A stretch of 64,000 nt of DNA from positions 992,001 through 1,056,000 of the forward strand of contig NC_091272.1 in the NCBI RefSeq assembly GCF_042100115.1, in the 5' to 3' direction. Source of the DNA: Alternaria dauci (Eukaryota; Ascomycota; Dothideomycetes; Pleosporales; Pleosporaceae). The notes beneath the pieces are model-generated. The model was not told where the DNA came from. It was given only the letters and a program-made list of their open reading frames with translations, and did no database searches. Both the position numbers and the translations under genes were made by a program. This document shows, in pieces, positions 43,903 to 53,928 of the stretch; the first letter of the stretch is position 1, and each line of letters opens with the position of its first letter.

Positions 43903-44306
43903 GAACCAAGACCATGCGCGCCTTGCTGGGAAGACGAGTTTGTATCGATATGTAACGGAAGTCTATGTTGGGGTTCCGGGGTGTTTAGGCGTTTGAGTAA
44001 CATGCATGGTTGGCATAGCGCGCGGTGTATAACCTTCCAAAAGCTGGCTTCGCGTATACTAGATTTGACGGAAGAACAAAATCAACATGTAGTCGCAGCA
44101 TCTTCAAAAAAGAAACTCAAGTATAATGCAATCGGCTGTGACGGTCACTCATTCATACATGTCATTCAAATCCGTGATATCTCATCCCAATTAGAAACAC
44201 CTTTGATCCAAAACCCGCAGAGCTGCCGCTCGCCAGATATACACGATAACTCCTAATAGATAGACCGAAGTCAGAACTTTTCTGAGCACTCTCCAAAGTA
44301 TACCGT
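43903..44306. other. Convergent 3' region of cdc73 and leu1
   Basis: 404 bp of shared 3' flank; no additional feature. Confidence 0.5.
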
Positions 44307-46787
44307 CTACCACTCCAGCGGCTCGGTAATCTCCTCTCCACGGTTGGTCTTGGGCACCGGTTGCGCCTGGACCTTGACCGGTCCGCGTCCGTGCCTCTTC
44401 AAGTAGCCACTTCCATCCAGCCAGGGCCAGACAGCGGTACGCTTCTGCTCATGCCTCTCAATCTTGTCGACGTTGGCCATGGTCAGACCAATGTCATCGA
44501 GTCCGTTGACAAGGCAGTGTTTCCTAAACTCCTCAACTTCAAACTTGGCCAATTCGGTTCCATCTGCAGCACGGATGACTTGATTGGGAAGGTCGACTTC
44601 GATTTCCTTGCCGGCGTTCGCTTCATCAGCGATGCGTTTCAGGACAGCCTCGTCTCCGATACGGATGGGCAGCATGCCGTTCTTGAAGGTGTTGTTGAAG
44701 AAGATGTCGCCAAACGATGGGGCGATGATGCACTTGATGCCGAAGTCGAGGAGCGCCCAGGGTGCGTGCTCACGACTTGAACCGCAGCCGAAGTTGGGTC
44801 CTGTGCATACTAGAATCTTTGAGTTGCGGTAAGGCTCCTTGTTCAGCACAAAGGATGGGTCTTCCTTGCCACTTTCAGCTTCGTAGCGCCAGGCGTGGAA
44901 GAGAGCACTGCCGAGACCAGAGCGCTTGATGGTCTTGAGGAACTGCTTGGGGATGATGGCGTCGGTGTCGATGTTCGCCACGTCCATGGGCGCTGCGTAT
45001 CCGCGAAGGGTCTCGAACTTGGGCATACCGGCGGAGGCGCTGCCTGTGCTGCCCGTGTTTGAGGCGGTGTGCTGAGGTCCGGAGCTGGGAAGATCCATGA
45101 TCTTGTCAAACTCTTCATCACTGCTGGGAGGCTCGACGTGCGCATCCAGCTCGATCTTCGGTGAGCCCTTGGCTTGTGCCGGAGCCTGTGGAGCGAGTTT
45201 CCGTACGTCGGCAAGGTTCCCTACGATAGCGGCGGCGGCAGCCATAGCAGGCGACATGAGATGGGTCCGGCCACCAGCACCCTGTCGGCCCTCGAAGTTT
45301 CGGTTGGACGTTGATGCACATCGCTCGCCAGGGGACAGAATGTCGGGATTCATGCCCAAGCACATTGAGCATCCAGCCTCTCTCCACTCAAACCCAGCAT
45401 CGGTGAAGATCTTGTCAAGACCCTCTGCCTCCGCCTGCTTCTTGACCAGACCAGAACCGGGGACGATCATGGCACGCTTGATGTTGGAATCCACCTTCTT
45501 GCCCTCAACAATCTGGGCGGCTGACCGAAGATCCTCGATACGAGCGTTCGTGCAGGATCCGATGAAGATTTTGTCAAGTGGAATCTCCTGCATCGGGGTG
45601 CCGGCAGTCAAGCCCATGTACTTCAGAGCGCGTTCGCATGCCAGCTTCTTGGTCGCATCCTCAAAGTCATCGGGTCCGGGTACAACGCCAGTGATGGGGA
45701 TGACATCCTGGGGCGAAGTGCCCCAAGAAACTGTCGGGGCAATGTCCTTTGCGTCGATCAAAACCTCAATGTCGTATTTGGCGCCCTCGTCTGACTTGAG
45801 CCCAAGCCAGTAGTTGCAGGCCTTCTTCCACTCTGGGCTGTCGACCTTGGGTGCAAGGGGCTTTCCCTTGAGGTAATCGATAGTGATCTGATCGGGCGCG
45901 ATCATACCAGCTCGTGCACCGCCCTCGATTGACATATTGCAAATCGACATGCGCGCCTCCATGCTCAAGCCGCGGATAGCCGAACCACAAAACTCGATGA
46001 CGGCACCTGTTCCTCCAGCCGTGCCAATCTTGCCGATGACGTGCAGGATGATATCCTTGCTGCCAACACCAGGGCCGAGCTCTCCGTCGACCTGAACCTT
46101 CATGTTCTTACTCCGTTGTGTGATGATGGTCTGGGTGGCCAAGACGTGTTCTACCTCGCTGGTACCGATACCGAAGGCGAGAGCCCCGAAAGCACCGTGT
46201 GTGGATGTGTGACTATCACCGCATACGACTGTGGTGCCGGGCAGCGTGAAGCCCTGTTCGGGTCCGATGATGTGCACAATACCCTGCCTCTTGTCGTCGA
46301 GGCCAAAGTATGTGAGGTCGAAGGCCTTGACGTTCTCCTCGAGAGTCATGCATTGTAACCGTGAGTCGGTCTCTTCGATGAACTTCTCGGTCGTGGTGAG
46401 GTTTTTCCGCGAGGCGGTAGGGATGTTCTGCTGGCGTTAGTCGCTGATGCATTCCACGCACAGAATGGAGAACATACGTGGTCTACTGTGGCCAGGGTAC
46501 AGTCTGGTCTTCGTACTCGACGGCCGGCATTTCGGAGGCCCTCGAACGCTTGCTGTAGTTGTGTAAGCGCGCGCACTGGAGTCACGGATTGCGAAATGTG
46601 CCTACTGGTGATGTCACTTCGTGGACAAGATGCCTGTCTACGCAGCTGTCAGTACCGAACGAGAAGGCTACACATCGCAGCACATACCAATATACAGAAG
46701 GATTGTGCCGTCCTCCTTCTCTTCGACAATGTGGTCCTCAAAGACCTTGTCGTACAGGGTCTGCGGCGGTTTTACAGCAGACGGCAT
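44307..46787 (-). CDS. leu1: 3-isopropylmalate dehydratase (leucine biosynthesis)
   Basis: Isomerises 2- to 3-isopropylmalate, the second step of leucine synthesis, using a 4Fe-4S cluster. Proposed exons are 46787-46688, 46637-46606 (32 nt), 46552-46478 and 46427-44307, giving 775 aa (yeast Leu1 is 779). The first exon encodes [20 protein letters not shown]. Exons 2-3 rebuild [20 protein letters not shown], the aconitase-family start. The large domain has [20 protein letters not shown]. The cluster cysteines sit in GSCTNAR (about 361) and [10 protein letters not shown] (about 422 and 425). A linker of about 60 residues leads to the swivel domain with [16 protein letters not shown] and [13 protein letters not shown]. 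All catalytic landmarks are intact. As in fungi generally, the two subunits of the bacterial enzyme are fused. Confidence 0.96.
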
Positions 46788-47695
46788 TTTGTAAAAATAT
46801 ATGGGGTATGAATAGTACAACAAGTCCAATCTGAGTGCGTTGGAAAGTTGAGAATGAGCAATAGGAGTAAGAGATACCGGACAAGGGCAGGTATCGGCTT
46901 AAATGAGGCGCATGTGGGAACTCGAATCGCTGGAAGGCGAACGAGGCACAAAAAGATGCCGGCCGATGTTCGGAGTCGAGCACAGCCGCCAATCACGCCG
47001 CAATTGATGACGGACCGCCTCGGCCTCCACCGCTGTCGGGCTGCGATATCTCACTATCTAGTAGATGCTGCTTTACTGTGCTAATCTGGGCCATTGTATC
47101 GTGCAGGAAACCTTGCCGCGCATCCCGTCTGGCGCTGCGAGAGCTACTCTAGGTACTATTTCCGCGACCGATGACGACGTTCACGTGCGAAGAGATCCGA
47201 CTCTGCCCCGCACTGTGCGTGCCCCACTGCACCGCCTCCTAAGCCATCTGCGAGAGTCAGCCAATTTCCCGGCCCTCCGATTTGACCATTCGTGAGCATG
47301 TCGCGAGGACAGTGGCCGTTGCCCTAGTTAATCCACATATTCATCCAGGCCTTGTGTTGTTGAACGCGGGACTTTACATACGGTGCAAATGTTTGTAAGA
47401 GGCGGTCAACTAAGAGTAAAAAGGAAATCACCTCGATAGGCGCGCGAATTGCTTCTTTTGGCAAGAAACCTTCAATAGAATCAATAATCCTACTCCATCC
47501 TCAAATGCATTAGAACGCGGTAGGCAGCATGTGCCTGTCACACATCTACCCGGTATCAGGCCATTACCGGCTGGTCCCATGCAAGCTTCCAAGTATTATC
47601 TTCACTGCCGCTGCATGAGCAGGCTGCATGATCTAAATAATTTACATGTTCCAGAACCCAATAAACCCATCGTTCTTTACACACATATCATACAC
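46788..47695. other. Intergenic region between leu1 promoter and ALG7 3' end
   Basis: Contains the leu1 promoter; a CCATATATTTTT-type AT-rich run sits directly before the leu1 ATG. I could not find a clean CCGG-N4-CCGG Leu3 site. No other feature. Confidence 0.45.
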
Positions 47696-49174
47696 CTACA
47701 GATTGTCCGCCGTGAAGATAAGCAACGCCATGCGATGCCGCACAAACAGCCCCAGAACTCCGACCGCGAACTGGAACGCGAGCAGACTCATGGCTAAGCG
47801 GTCTTCCCGCATGGGACCAAACCATACTAACCATAAATTGATTAGTGTAAAGTTGCTCGACGAGACCACCTGCCCCTTTGCATCCATCTCAACATCAAGC
47901 ATCCGAAGCCGGTGCAGCACCTTGAGACTCTCCGCTATCGGTCGTCGTAATGGCTTCGTAAATTCGACGCGCGACGGCTCCAGTAGTCCTGTCCGTGCGT
48001 TGAAATGCGGAAGCCGATGTCGGGGACATGGTACGAGATGAAAGAGCTGGGGTGCCGAGTAGACGAAGTTGAACGCTTGTGGTATGAGCAGCAATATTAG
48101 CGTTTTACTGAAGTGGCCGAGGATAGCGACAACGGCGAATACCATGCCCGCAAAGTAGCAGTACGTATCCCCCACAAAAACTTTTGCGGGGTACCAGTTG
48201 TGCATCAGTAGAGCCAGCGAGACACCGATAAATGGCAGTAGCAGGTACAGCGAGAACAGATGCGAGTCTGTTGCCGGATGCGGGTATGTTGTAAACGGCG
48301 AGAGATAGAGGATGTCGTTGCCAACAATCAGAACTGCGATGACGATAGACTGAGCAACTTCGATGCCGTTGATGCCCGCCAAAATGTTGATGCTGTTCGA
48401 GGAGAAGATGGACATGAGTGCCATGTAGACGTAGTACAGCCAGCCTGGACGTATATCAGCACCTCATTCCGTAATCACACACAGCGCAGATACATACCCA
48501 GATCAAAGAGTTCGCCCAAGTAGGGTCTTAGTGGTACCGGGACAACCATCTGCGTGACGCCAAAGTCGACAAAGTAGACGACAAGCATGGGAATGACTGC
48601 AAAGGCGGGTATGAGCACCTTGTGTCGCCATCTTATGTCGAACAGATCGTCACCAATTCCAAGCAGTACGATGGACTGAAGGGAGAGAATAGCGGATAGG
48701 TAAGATGCAAGCTTGTTGTGGGGAAATCTGTGTAGTAGTCTCCCGGTCTCAATCAGCTCTAATTCCTTTATGATGTCCCTGTTGCCGCCCCCTGAAGTTG
48801 CGACTACAATGTCCTTGTAGAAAGGCCATGGTATGAAGAAAATCAGTACGAAAAGGTACACCATCGCACATACCGCTCCCATCATCTCGGGGCTGTTGCT
48901 GTCAGTTGGTGAACAAGCCGATCAGAACACGTGGCACTTACATTTCAGTCTGCTTGAGTTTGCACAGATCTCGCCCCTTGAAGCCGCGCTTCATGAAAGC
49001 ATTTCCAAGCCATCGTATCAAGGCATAGCAAAATGCGAATGCCAGGCCACTGAGCGCTATCGACGCAATAAGCGGCTCACCATCACCTTGAAGGGTGTTG
49101 GTCAGCACTCCAAGACAGGCGATTGACAGGGAGACCAGCGAAAGAGACTCTGTCGATGACAGCGCACTTGTCAT
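47696..49174 (-). CDS. alg7: UDP-GlcNAc:dolichyl-phosphate GlcNAc-1-phosphotransferase (ALG7/GPT)
   Basis: First enzyme of the dolichol pathway for N-glycosylation in the ER membrane, target of tunicamycin. Proposed exons are 49174-48942, 48892-48498 and 48444-47696 (458 aa). Intron 1 (GTAAGT to CAG) rebuilds KQTEIPEMMGA, and intron 2 (GTATGT to CAG) rebuilds LFDLGWLYYVYMALMSIFSS. Family blocks are GFKGRDLCK, LGIGDDLFDIRWRHKVLIPA with the metal-binding acidic pair, SSNSINILAGINGIE and HNWYPAKVFVGDTYCYFAGM. A loop with HLVPCPRHRLPHFNARTGLL matches the substrate-binding HxxRxP-type segment. About ten membrane segments. An in-frame non-ATG extension exists upstream, so 49174 is the first ATG and is preferred. 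Divergent from seh1. Confidence 0.94.
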
Positions 49175-49606
49175 GGTGACTGTGATTTTGTTGAAAGCCG
49201 CGGTGACGGAGGATCTTGGCACGTGGACGCCTGTAGTTGTTGACTCCGCCCAGCCGTTTGCTGTCGCGAGGATATCAGCGACGGTCGCGCAACCTCCTCA
49301 CAACAACACCAACTGAGATCGCCGCCTTGCCCAATAGTAATCTCTTTGTCTGATTCAGGAGCCTGATCTCGCGTGAAGTGTTCAAATCGAACTTGAGACT
49401 GACAGAGAGAGCCGATAGTTAGTTCCACAAGCTTCAGCAACGAACACGAAAAGCTCACAACGCGAGCGAGAGACGACAAGAGCAGAGCAGTCTGCAGAAG
49501 TTGTGGTTGCGGTGTTTGGTGAGTAGACATTCTGGCAAGGTGTTGTTTCGGCTTCTTCCTGCTCTGCTAACCCGAAACGATAGACCCACGAACATTGGCA
49601 TCAAAC
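49175..49606. promoter_or_regulatory. Divergent promoter between alg7 and seh1
   Basis: 432 bp between start codons if seh1 begins at 49607. A minus-strand open stretch here (49171-49530) lacks an ATG start and a family match, so I read it as non-coding. Confidence 0.45.
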
Positions 49607-51263
49607 ATGGCGGCCAACAACAACAACGCGGGCGCCCTGGCAAAGACTGATCATCTCTTGGACGGTCTGAATGCCGTAAGCACTCACCTTGCGTCACCAA
49701 ACTTCCTTCGACAACTGACTGCGTCCCGTCTGCCGTCGGCTGCGGTGAGCGATTCGTCGTCCCTAAGCCCCACCAAAGACGAAGCACGGTCGCGTGCACG
49801 CAAGCCCGACCTCAACATCGCCGCCGCGCTTGAAGATGAAATCGAGGACGCAGACCTGATCGCTCCCCTGATACAAGAGCCTTGTGCCGACGGTAGCACA
49901 GGTAGCATTGAGCAGCGCGTCGTCGACCACCTAGAGGCCGCCTTCGTGGGCGCGCATCGCGTCTACGCTAACATGGCTGCAGCGCAGAGCTTCCAGACCT
50001 TCTCGCATGGCCACCAGGACCTCGTGCTCGCTGTCGACTTCAACTACTTCGGCACGCGCATGGTCACGGCAAGCTCAGATCACCGTGCCAAGGTTTGGGA
50101 CAAGAAGGACGATTCGTGGACCCTCATCGAGAGCTGGAAGGCTCACAATGCTGAGATCATCGATGTAAGTCATCTAATCTTCAGCCGCAAATCTCCTTTC
50201 AGCCGCCTGCATACCATTTCGCCACTTCTGTGAACCATTGCTGACTTTGATGTTAGATCAAGTGGAACGGCCCGTTCATGGGCGAGGTCGTCGGCAGCAT
50301 TGGTGAAGATGGCCATTGCAAGATCTGGCAAGAGGACGCCACTGAGGTAGCCATGTCGGGCAATCGCTTCAAGCTGATCTACAACCTGCAGTCGTTGACC
50401 AACGCTCCGTTCATGTCTTTGGACTTTAAGAACATCATGCAGGAGACTTGGCTCGCGCTCATCACCCGCGACGGCTACCTCACTGTATATGAGCCTCAAG
50501 ATCAGAGCAACCTCCATGAGTGGACCATCCTGGCAGAGCGCTGGGTCTCCGAGAACAACCCTCCAGAGCGCCAAGATGAGGTGGGCTTCAAGGTCGTTTT
50601 TCACAAGGAGAAGTTGCCCTGCTGGACCGCCATTACCGCTGGCCTCGACCGCAAGTCGCTCTCTCTCGCTGTCGCCGCCATGAAGGACGTCCTCGTCTTC
50701 CGCACTGACAAGGCCAAGCGCTTCTTCCAGGTTGCAAAGCTGGAGGGTGCACGCCAGATCATTCGAGACTTGGCTTGGGCTAACGGCTCTATGCGAGGCT
50801 ACGACATCTTGGCCACAGCTAGCAAGGATGGCGCTATTCGCATCTATGAGCTTCGCACGCAAATCGAAGACAAGAATGCCACACCTGGAGCTGCATCTTC
50901 GTCGGCTCCGCTGTCAGTATCTCCGCGAGGCCATCGACAGAACGCGCCATCTGGCATAGGAGCTGGACTGGCCGGAGCTTCCAAGGCCCCCGACGCGTCT
51001 CTTGAGAATGAGCAGTATCCTGGTCGCATCAAGCAGAAGGCAGAGATGACCGATGAGCTGACCAACCATCACGGAGCAGTTTGGCGTGTCGCATTTTCAC
51101 AGATGGGTAAGCCAGTCCAACGGAGCATACGTGGCCACAGCTAACAACTACCATAGGTGATCTTCTCGTTACTACTGGAGACGATGGCAGCATCCGCACC
51201 TGGAAGAAGGCCGCTGACGGTCACTGGCAGGAATATGCCCAGATCGAGACCGCCGAGGACTAG
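49607..51263 (+). CDS. seh1: Nucleoporin SEH1 (WD40 protein), with possible N-terminal extension
   Basis: Beta-propeller subunit of the Y-complex of the nuclear pore and of the SEA/GATOR2 complex on the vacuole. Proposed exons are 49607-50164, 50257-51106 and 51157-51263. With the ATG at 49607 it has 504 aa; with the internal ATG at 49973 (MAAAQSFQTFSHGHQDLVLA) it has 382 aa, the usual fungal size. The propeller shows GTRMVTASSDHRAKVWDKKD, SWKAHNAEIID joined to IKWNGPFMGEVVGSIGEDGH, KIWQEDA, PFMSLDFKNI, GYDILATASKDGAIRIYELR, HHGAVWRVAF and GDDGSIRTWKK. The extra 122 residues are in frame, stop-free and acidic in part (ALEDEIEDADLIAPLIQ), so they may be real or a translated-looking leader. Introns use GTAAGT and GTAAGC donors. 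Confidence 0.9.
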
Positions 51264-52263
51264 CGGGCCAATCCAGTTCTGGTATTGCCAAGTTCCGGAG
51301 GCGTTTCTGACACGTTCTGGATCAACATGAAAGCATGAGTACGATGTTTATGGCGTTGGCGGTAGATGAATTGGCGACAGCTTTCTAGCAAGCAGGTATC
51401 GCAGAGCTGAAGCACAATGCATAACGAAACGATCCCAGGATCATTCAAAGCGAGTTCTGTAGGAGTCATTTTCGGCGTTTGGGCATATGGGAAACATCAC
51501 AGGACACACGACGCAGTGGCGCATTCTGGCTACCGCACCTCGTCAAGTCATCTCACGTTTAGATACCCACGGCTATTCCATCACGGAACCATCAGCCATA
51601 TCATGGTGGGACTTTCACTTCTGTATAGTATCAACCTCAATCGAACAAGCATAGAAACGGCGTTTTGTTTTACATTGTATTGCTCAGCACTAACCTTCGA
51701 TTCACTGATGGAGCAACAGCGCAATATTGGTACTGTTCCAGGAGCGGGCGTTTGGAGAAATGCGGGGGAGATCATTCGGCAAAGCATCGAACGGCAGGGT
51801 GGTAGGTACCCCCATTACTCTCATATTAACACCATTCTAACATACCCCAGGATCATTTTCGACTGCAATAGCAATTGTTATCGAAAGGTCGGTTGTTATA
51901 TCCATGCCGCGGAGACACAGCTACATTTTTTTTCGCTGTTTGTGTCGCATGGCGGGACAGAGTTTTGCTGGTCGGGTGGTTGTAGAGGTTGGGGTTGACT
52001 TAGGCTGGTTTGAGATGTTGGGCCCTAGAGTGTTGAAGATGCATGGGGACTCGAAAGGCGTTGCATGATGCTAGGGACGTGGTAGGATTAGCGCGTGTAG
52101 ATTAGTCGGATTGAAGACGTGGCCAGTTTGATAGTGGATCCAACTGCGACCATGATTCAACATGAAGAATATGATCTTGTGATGAGCGAGGATATCCGTC
52201 AAAATGGATAAATATCCACCGAGTATATATTCATTTCATTCATCAATTACTTCCATCCAATCA
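51264..52263. other. Intergenic region, 1 kb, upstream of the tRNA gene
   Basis: 3' flank of seh1 followed by AT-rich sequence. A 193-codon plus frame (51417-51998) is not supported by composition or motif. Confidence 0.4.
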
Positions 52264-52349
52264 GGCTTCGTGGCGCAATGGTAGCGCGTCAGATTCCAGT
52301 ACCACCTGGAGCTTCCTGAAGGTTAGGCGTTCAAATCGCCTCGAGGTCA
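52264..52349 (+). tRNA. tRNA-Trp (anticodon CCA) with a 14-nt intron
   Basis: The cloverleaf folds by eye. The acceptor stem GGCTTCG pairs with CGAGGTC (two wobble pairs), discriminator A at 52349. The D stem GCGC pairs with GCGC around AATGGTA, and the T stem AGGCG pairs with CGCCT around TTCAAAT. The anticodon stem TCAGA (52289-52293) pairs with CCTGA (52315-52319) except for an A-C mismatch at the loop-closing pair 31-39. Anticodon CCA is at 52296-52298. The intron TACCACCTGGAGCT (52300-52313) sits one base 3' of the anticodon, the standard place, and contains CCTGG that could pair with the anticodon. Confidence 0.88.
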
Positions 52350-52675
52350 CACCTGATACAATTCTTTTTGCCAAAGGTGGGCAGTGAGCTTTTTGCTGCC
52401 GTGTGGATCCGATGCACTGGTGCGTTGTGCTTGGTCGATTGCGGTAAAGAGGGGTGACTCCACCGAAAAGAACCGAGGATCTGGACAGACATTTTTGCTG
52501 AACCATGTTTGTTTCTGAAATTGTTGTATATTTGCTGAGATTGCTGGAGCTACCCGAAAGATCCGAAGATGACTGCTTTGCCAGATGAATTATCCTCCTG
52601 CAGCATAGACCTCTCGAGCATCAAAAGAAGATGCGACGTTCTTATGAGCAGCTCTACCCTGTATTAGCGACCGGC
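52350..52675. other. tRNA 3' flank
   Basis: Polymerase III terminator candidate TTCTTTTTG at about 52362-52370, 12 bp after the tRNA. No gene. Confidence 0.5.
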
Positions 52676-53503
52676 TTAATGGAAAGGAGGACGCGACAAC
52701 TCACCGTCGAGCTCGATATCGTAAGTAACTGGGATGTCTTCATCCGTGCTGACAAGGATTGGTGCGTCCCTTCGAAGTTTCCTCTCCCTCACATTGAAAC
52801 GTATACCGCTGTCCTTCCTTGGACTAACCCACAAGATGCGCGGATCTTCCAAGTCCGCCTTTTCTTCTTCTACCTCTCTTACGACCTCTTTCCCCTTACC
52901 TATCTCCTCAACGATCTCAACAGGCACTTCTGTGTTAGTTGCCGAACCTTTCGCCGCAATGTCGCGTAGCCACTCTCTCCACACCCGGAGTACGCCCTCC
53001 TCGACGTCAACAAAATTGGTAAAGAGGTTATGAGGCCCGATCTTGACAAGATTGGTCTGCGCGACCAGCTGTGTGAACAGTTCATGTGCCTCCAACCCCA
53101 GCGTCTGCTTGACTGTTTCACCTTGGTACTTCTCCTGCACTGCACCTGGAAAGGTGCGACTGCCAGGCACGTCTCCAGGTCTTGGCTTCACTCTCCTCCC
53201 GCCCGCTTCGAGATCGCGTCTATGTGGACGGTAGCGAGAGTACATGTTATACATATCGCCTAGTCTACCAACCTCCTTCGTGCTCGAATTAGACTCATCG
53301 TATTGTGTCAAGCCGTCGGTGCATCTGTATGTACAAAAATACGGTGGCTCGGTGAGCTTCGCGGAGGGGTGGAAACATTCGAGTAGCACGGAGTGCGAGT
53401 GCAGCTCGGCGGCTGCGACGAGGCGATTGTGCAAGATACGTAGGATAAGCGTGTATATACGGTGCGATATTGTGGTCAACTTCAAGAGCTCAGGCGTCGG
53501 CAT
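52676..53503 (-). CDS. Conserved fungal protein of unknown function (F-box-associated by resemblance)
   Basis: 275 aa, intronless from the ATG at 53503. It opens MPTPELLKLTTISHRIYTLI, followed by LRILHNRLVAAAELHSHSVL and ECFHPSAKLTEPPYFCTYR. Later blocks are LGDMYNMYSRYRPHRR, RPGDVPGSRTFPGAVQEKYQ, LGLEAHELFTQLVAQTNLVK and EEGVLRVWREWL. I recall this block order from ascomycete proteins often labelled F-box domain proteins. No F-box is visible here, so either the label is loose or an upstream exon is missing. The C-terminus (RRDAPILVSTDEDIPVTYDI) is beta-rich. Function unknown. Confidence 0.72.
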   Translation of the reverse strand: MPTPELLKLTTISHRIYTLILRILHNRLVAAAELHSHSVLLECFHPSAKLTEPPYFCTYRCTDGLTQYDESNSSTKEVGRLGDMYNMYSRYRPHRRDLEAGGRRVKPRPGDVPGSRTFPGAVQEKYQGETVKQTLGLEAHELFTQLVAQTNLVKIGPHNLFTNFVDVEEGVLRVWREWLRDIAAKGSATNTEVPVEIVEEIGKGKEVVREVEEEKADLEDPRILWVSPRKDSGIRFNVRERKLRRDAPILVSTDEDIPVTYDIELDGELSRPPFH

Positions 53504-53928
53504 GGGAGTGAGGAGATGTAGGAGCAGCTGCGGTGATTAGCATCTTGCCGTCAATGCTGATATAACAGACAGCAAACCTCATTGGGAAGTCTGTAAAGAT
53601 AACATTCGCCCATCTTGGTATTCACGATCGTACTGAGATCGTTTCAAGACGTGTAGTCACAGTGTCCCGCAAGTGAAAGCTGGCAAACATGCGGGAAGGG
53701 AGCAACGCCAGCAGCCGGAGATAAGATATCGTCATGGCGATGCTAGGCCCATTTTGGCAGACCGAGGCCTATCTGCATTGGGCTAGCGCGTCTTGTTGAC
53801 GCGCTTTCCCATTCAAGCTTCACCACTCACTTTCTCTACCCATAACGCAAAACATACCCTTTCAACTAACTTTCAGTCTATAGAACAGTGAGTACAGTGC
53901 AGCTGTATTGCCGTGGTCACCTACCATC
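53504..53928. promoter_or_regulatory. Divergent promoter region before the ECM11-like gene
   Basis: 425 bp between start codons of two divergent genes. The plus-side end has a pyrimidine-rich stretch (CTTTCTCTACCCATAACGC). A possible 5'-leader intron (GTGAGT at 53888 to GCAG at 53902) is too short to be real. Confidence 0.4.

Noticed and set aside
51417..51998. 193-codon plus-strand frame downstream of seh1
   Set aside because: AT-rich intergenic DNA, irregular composition, no motif, upstream of a tRNA gene.
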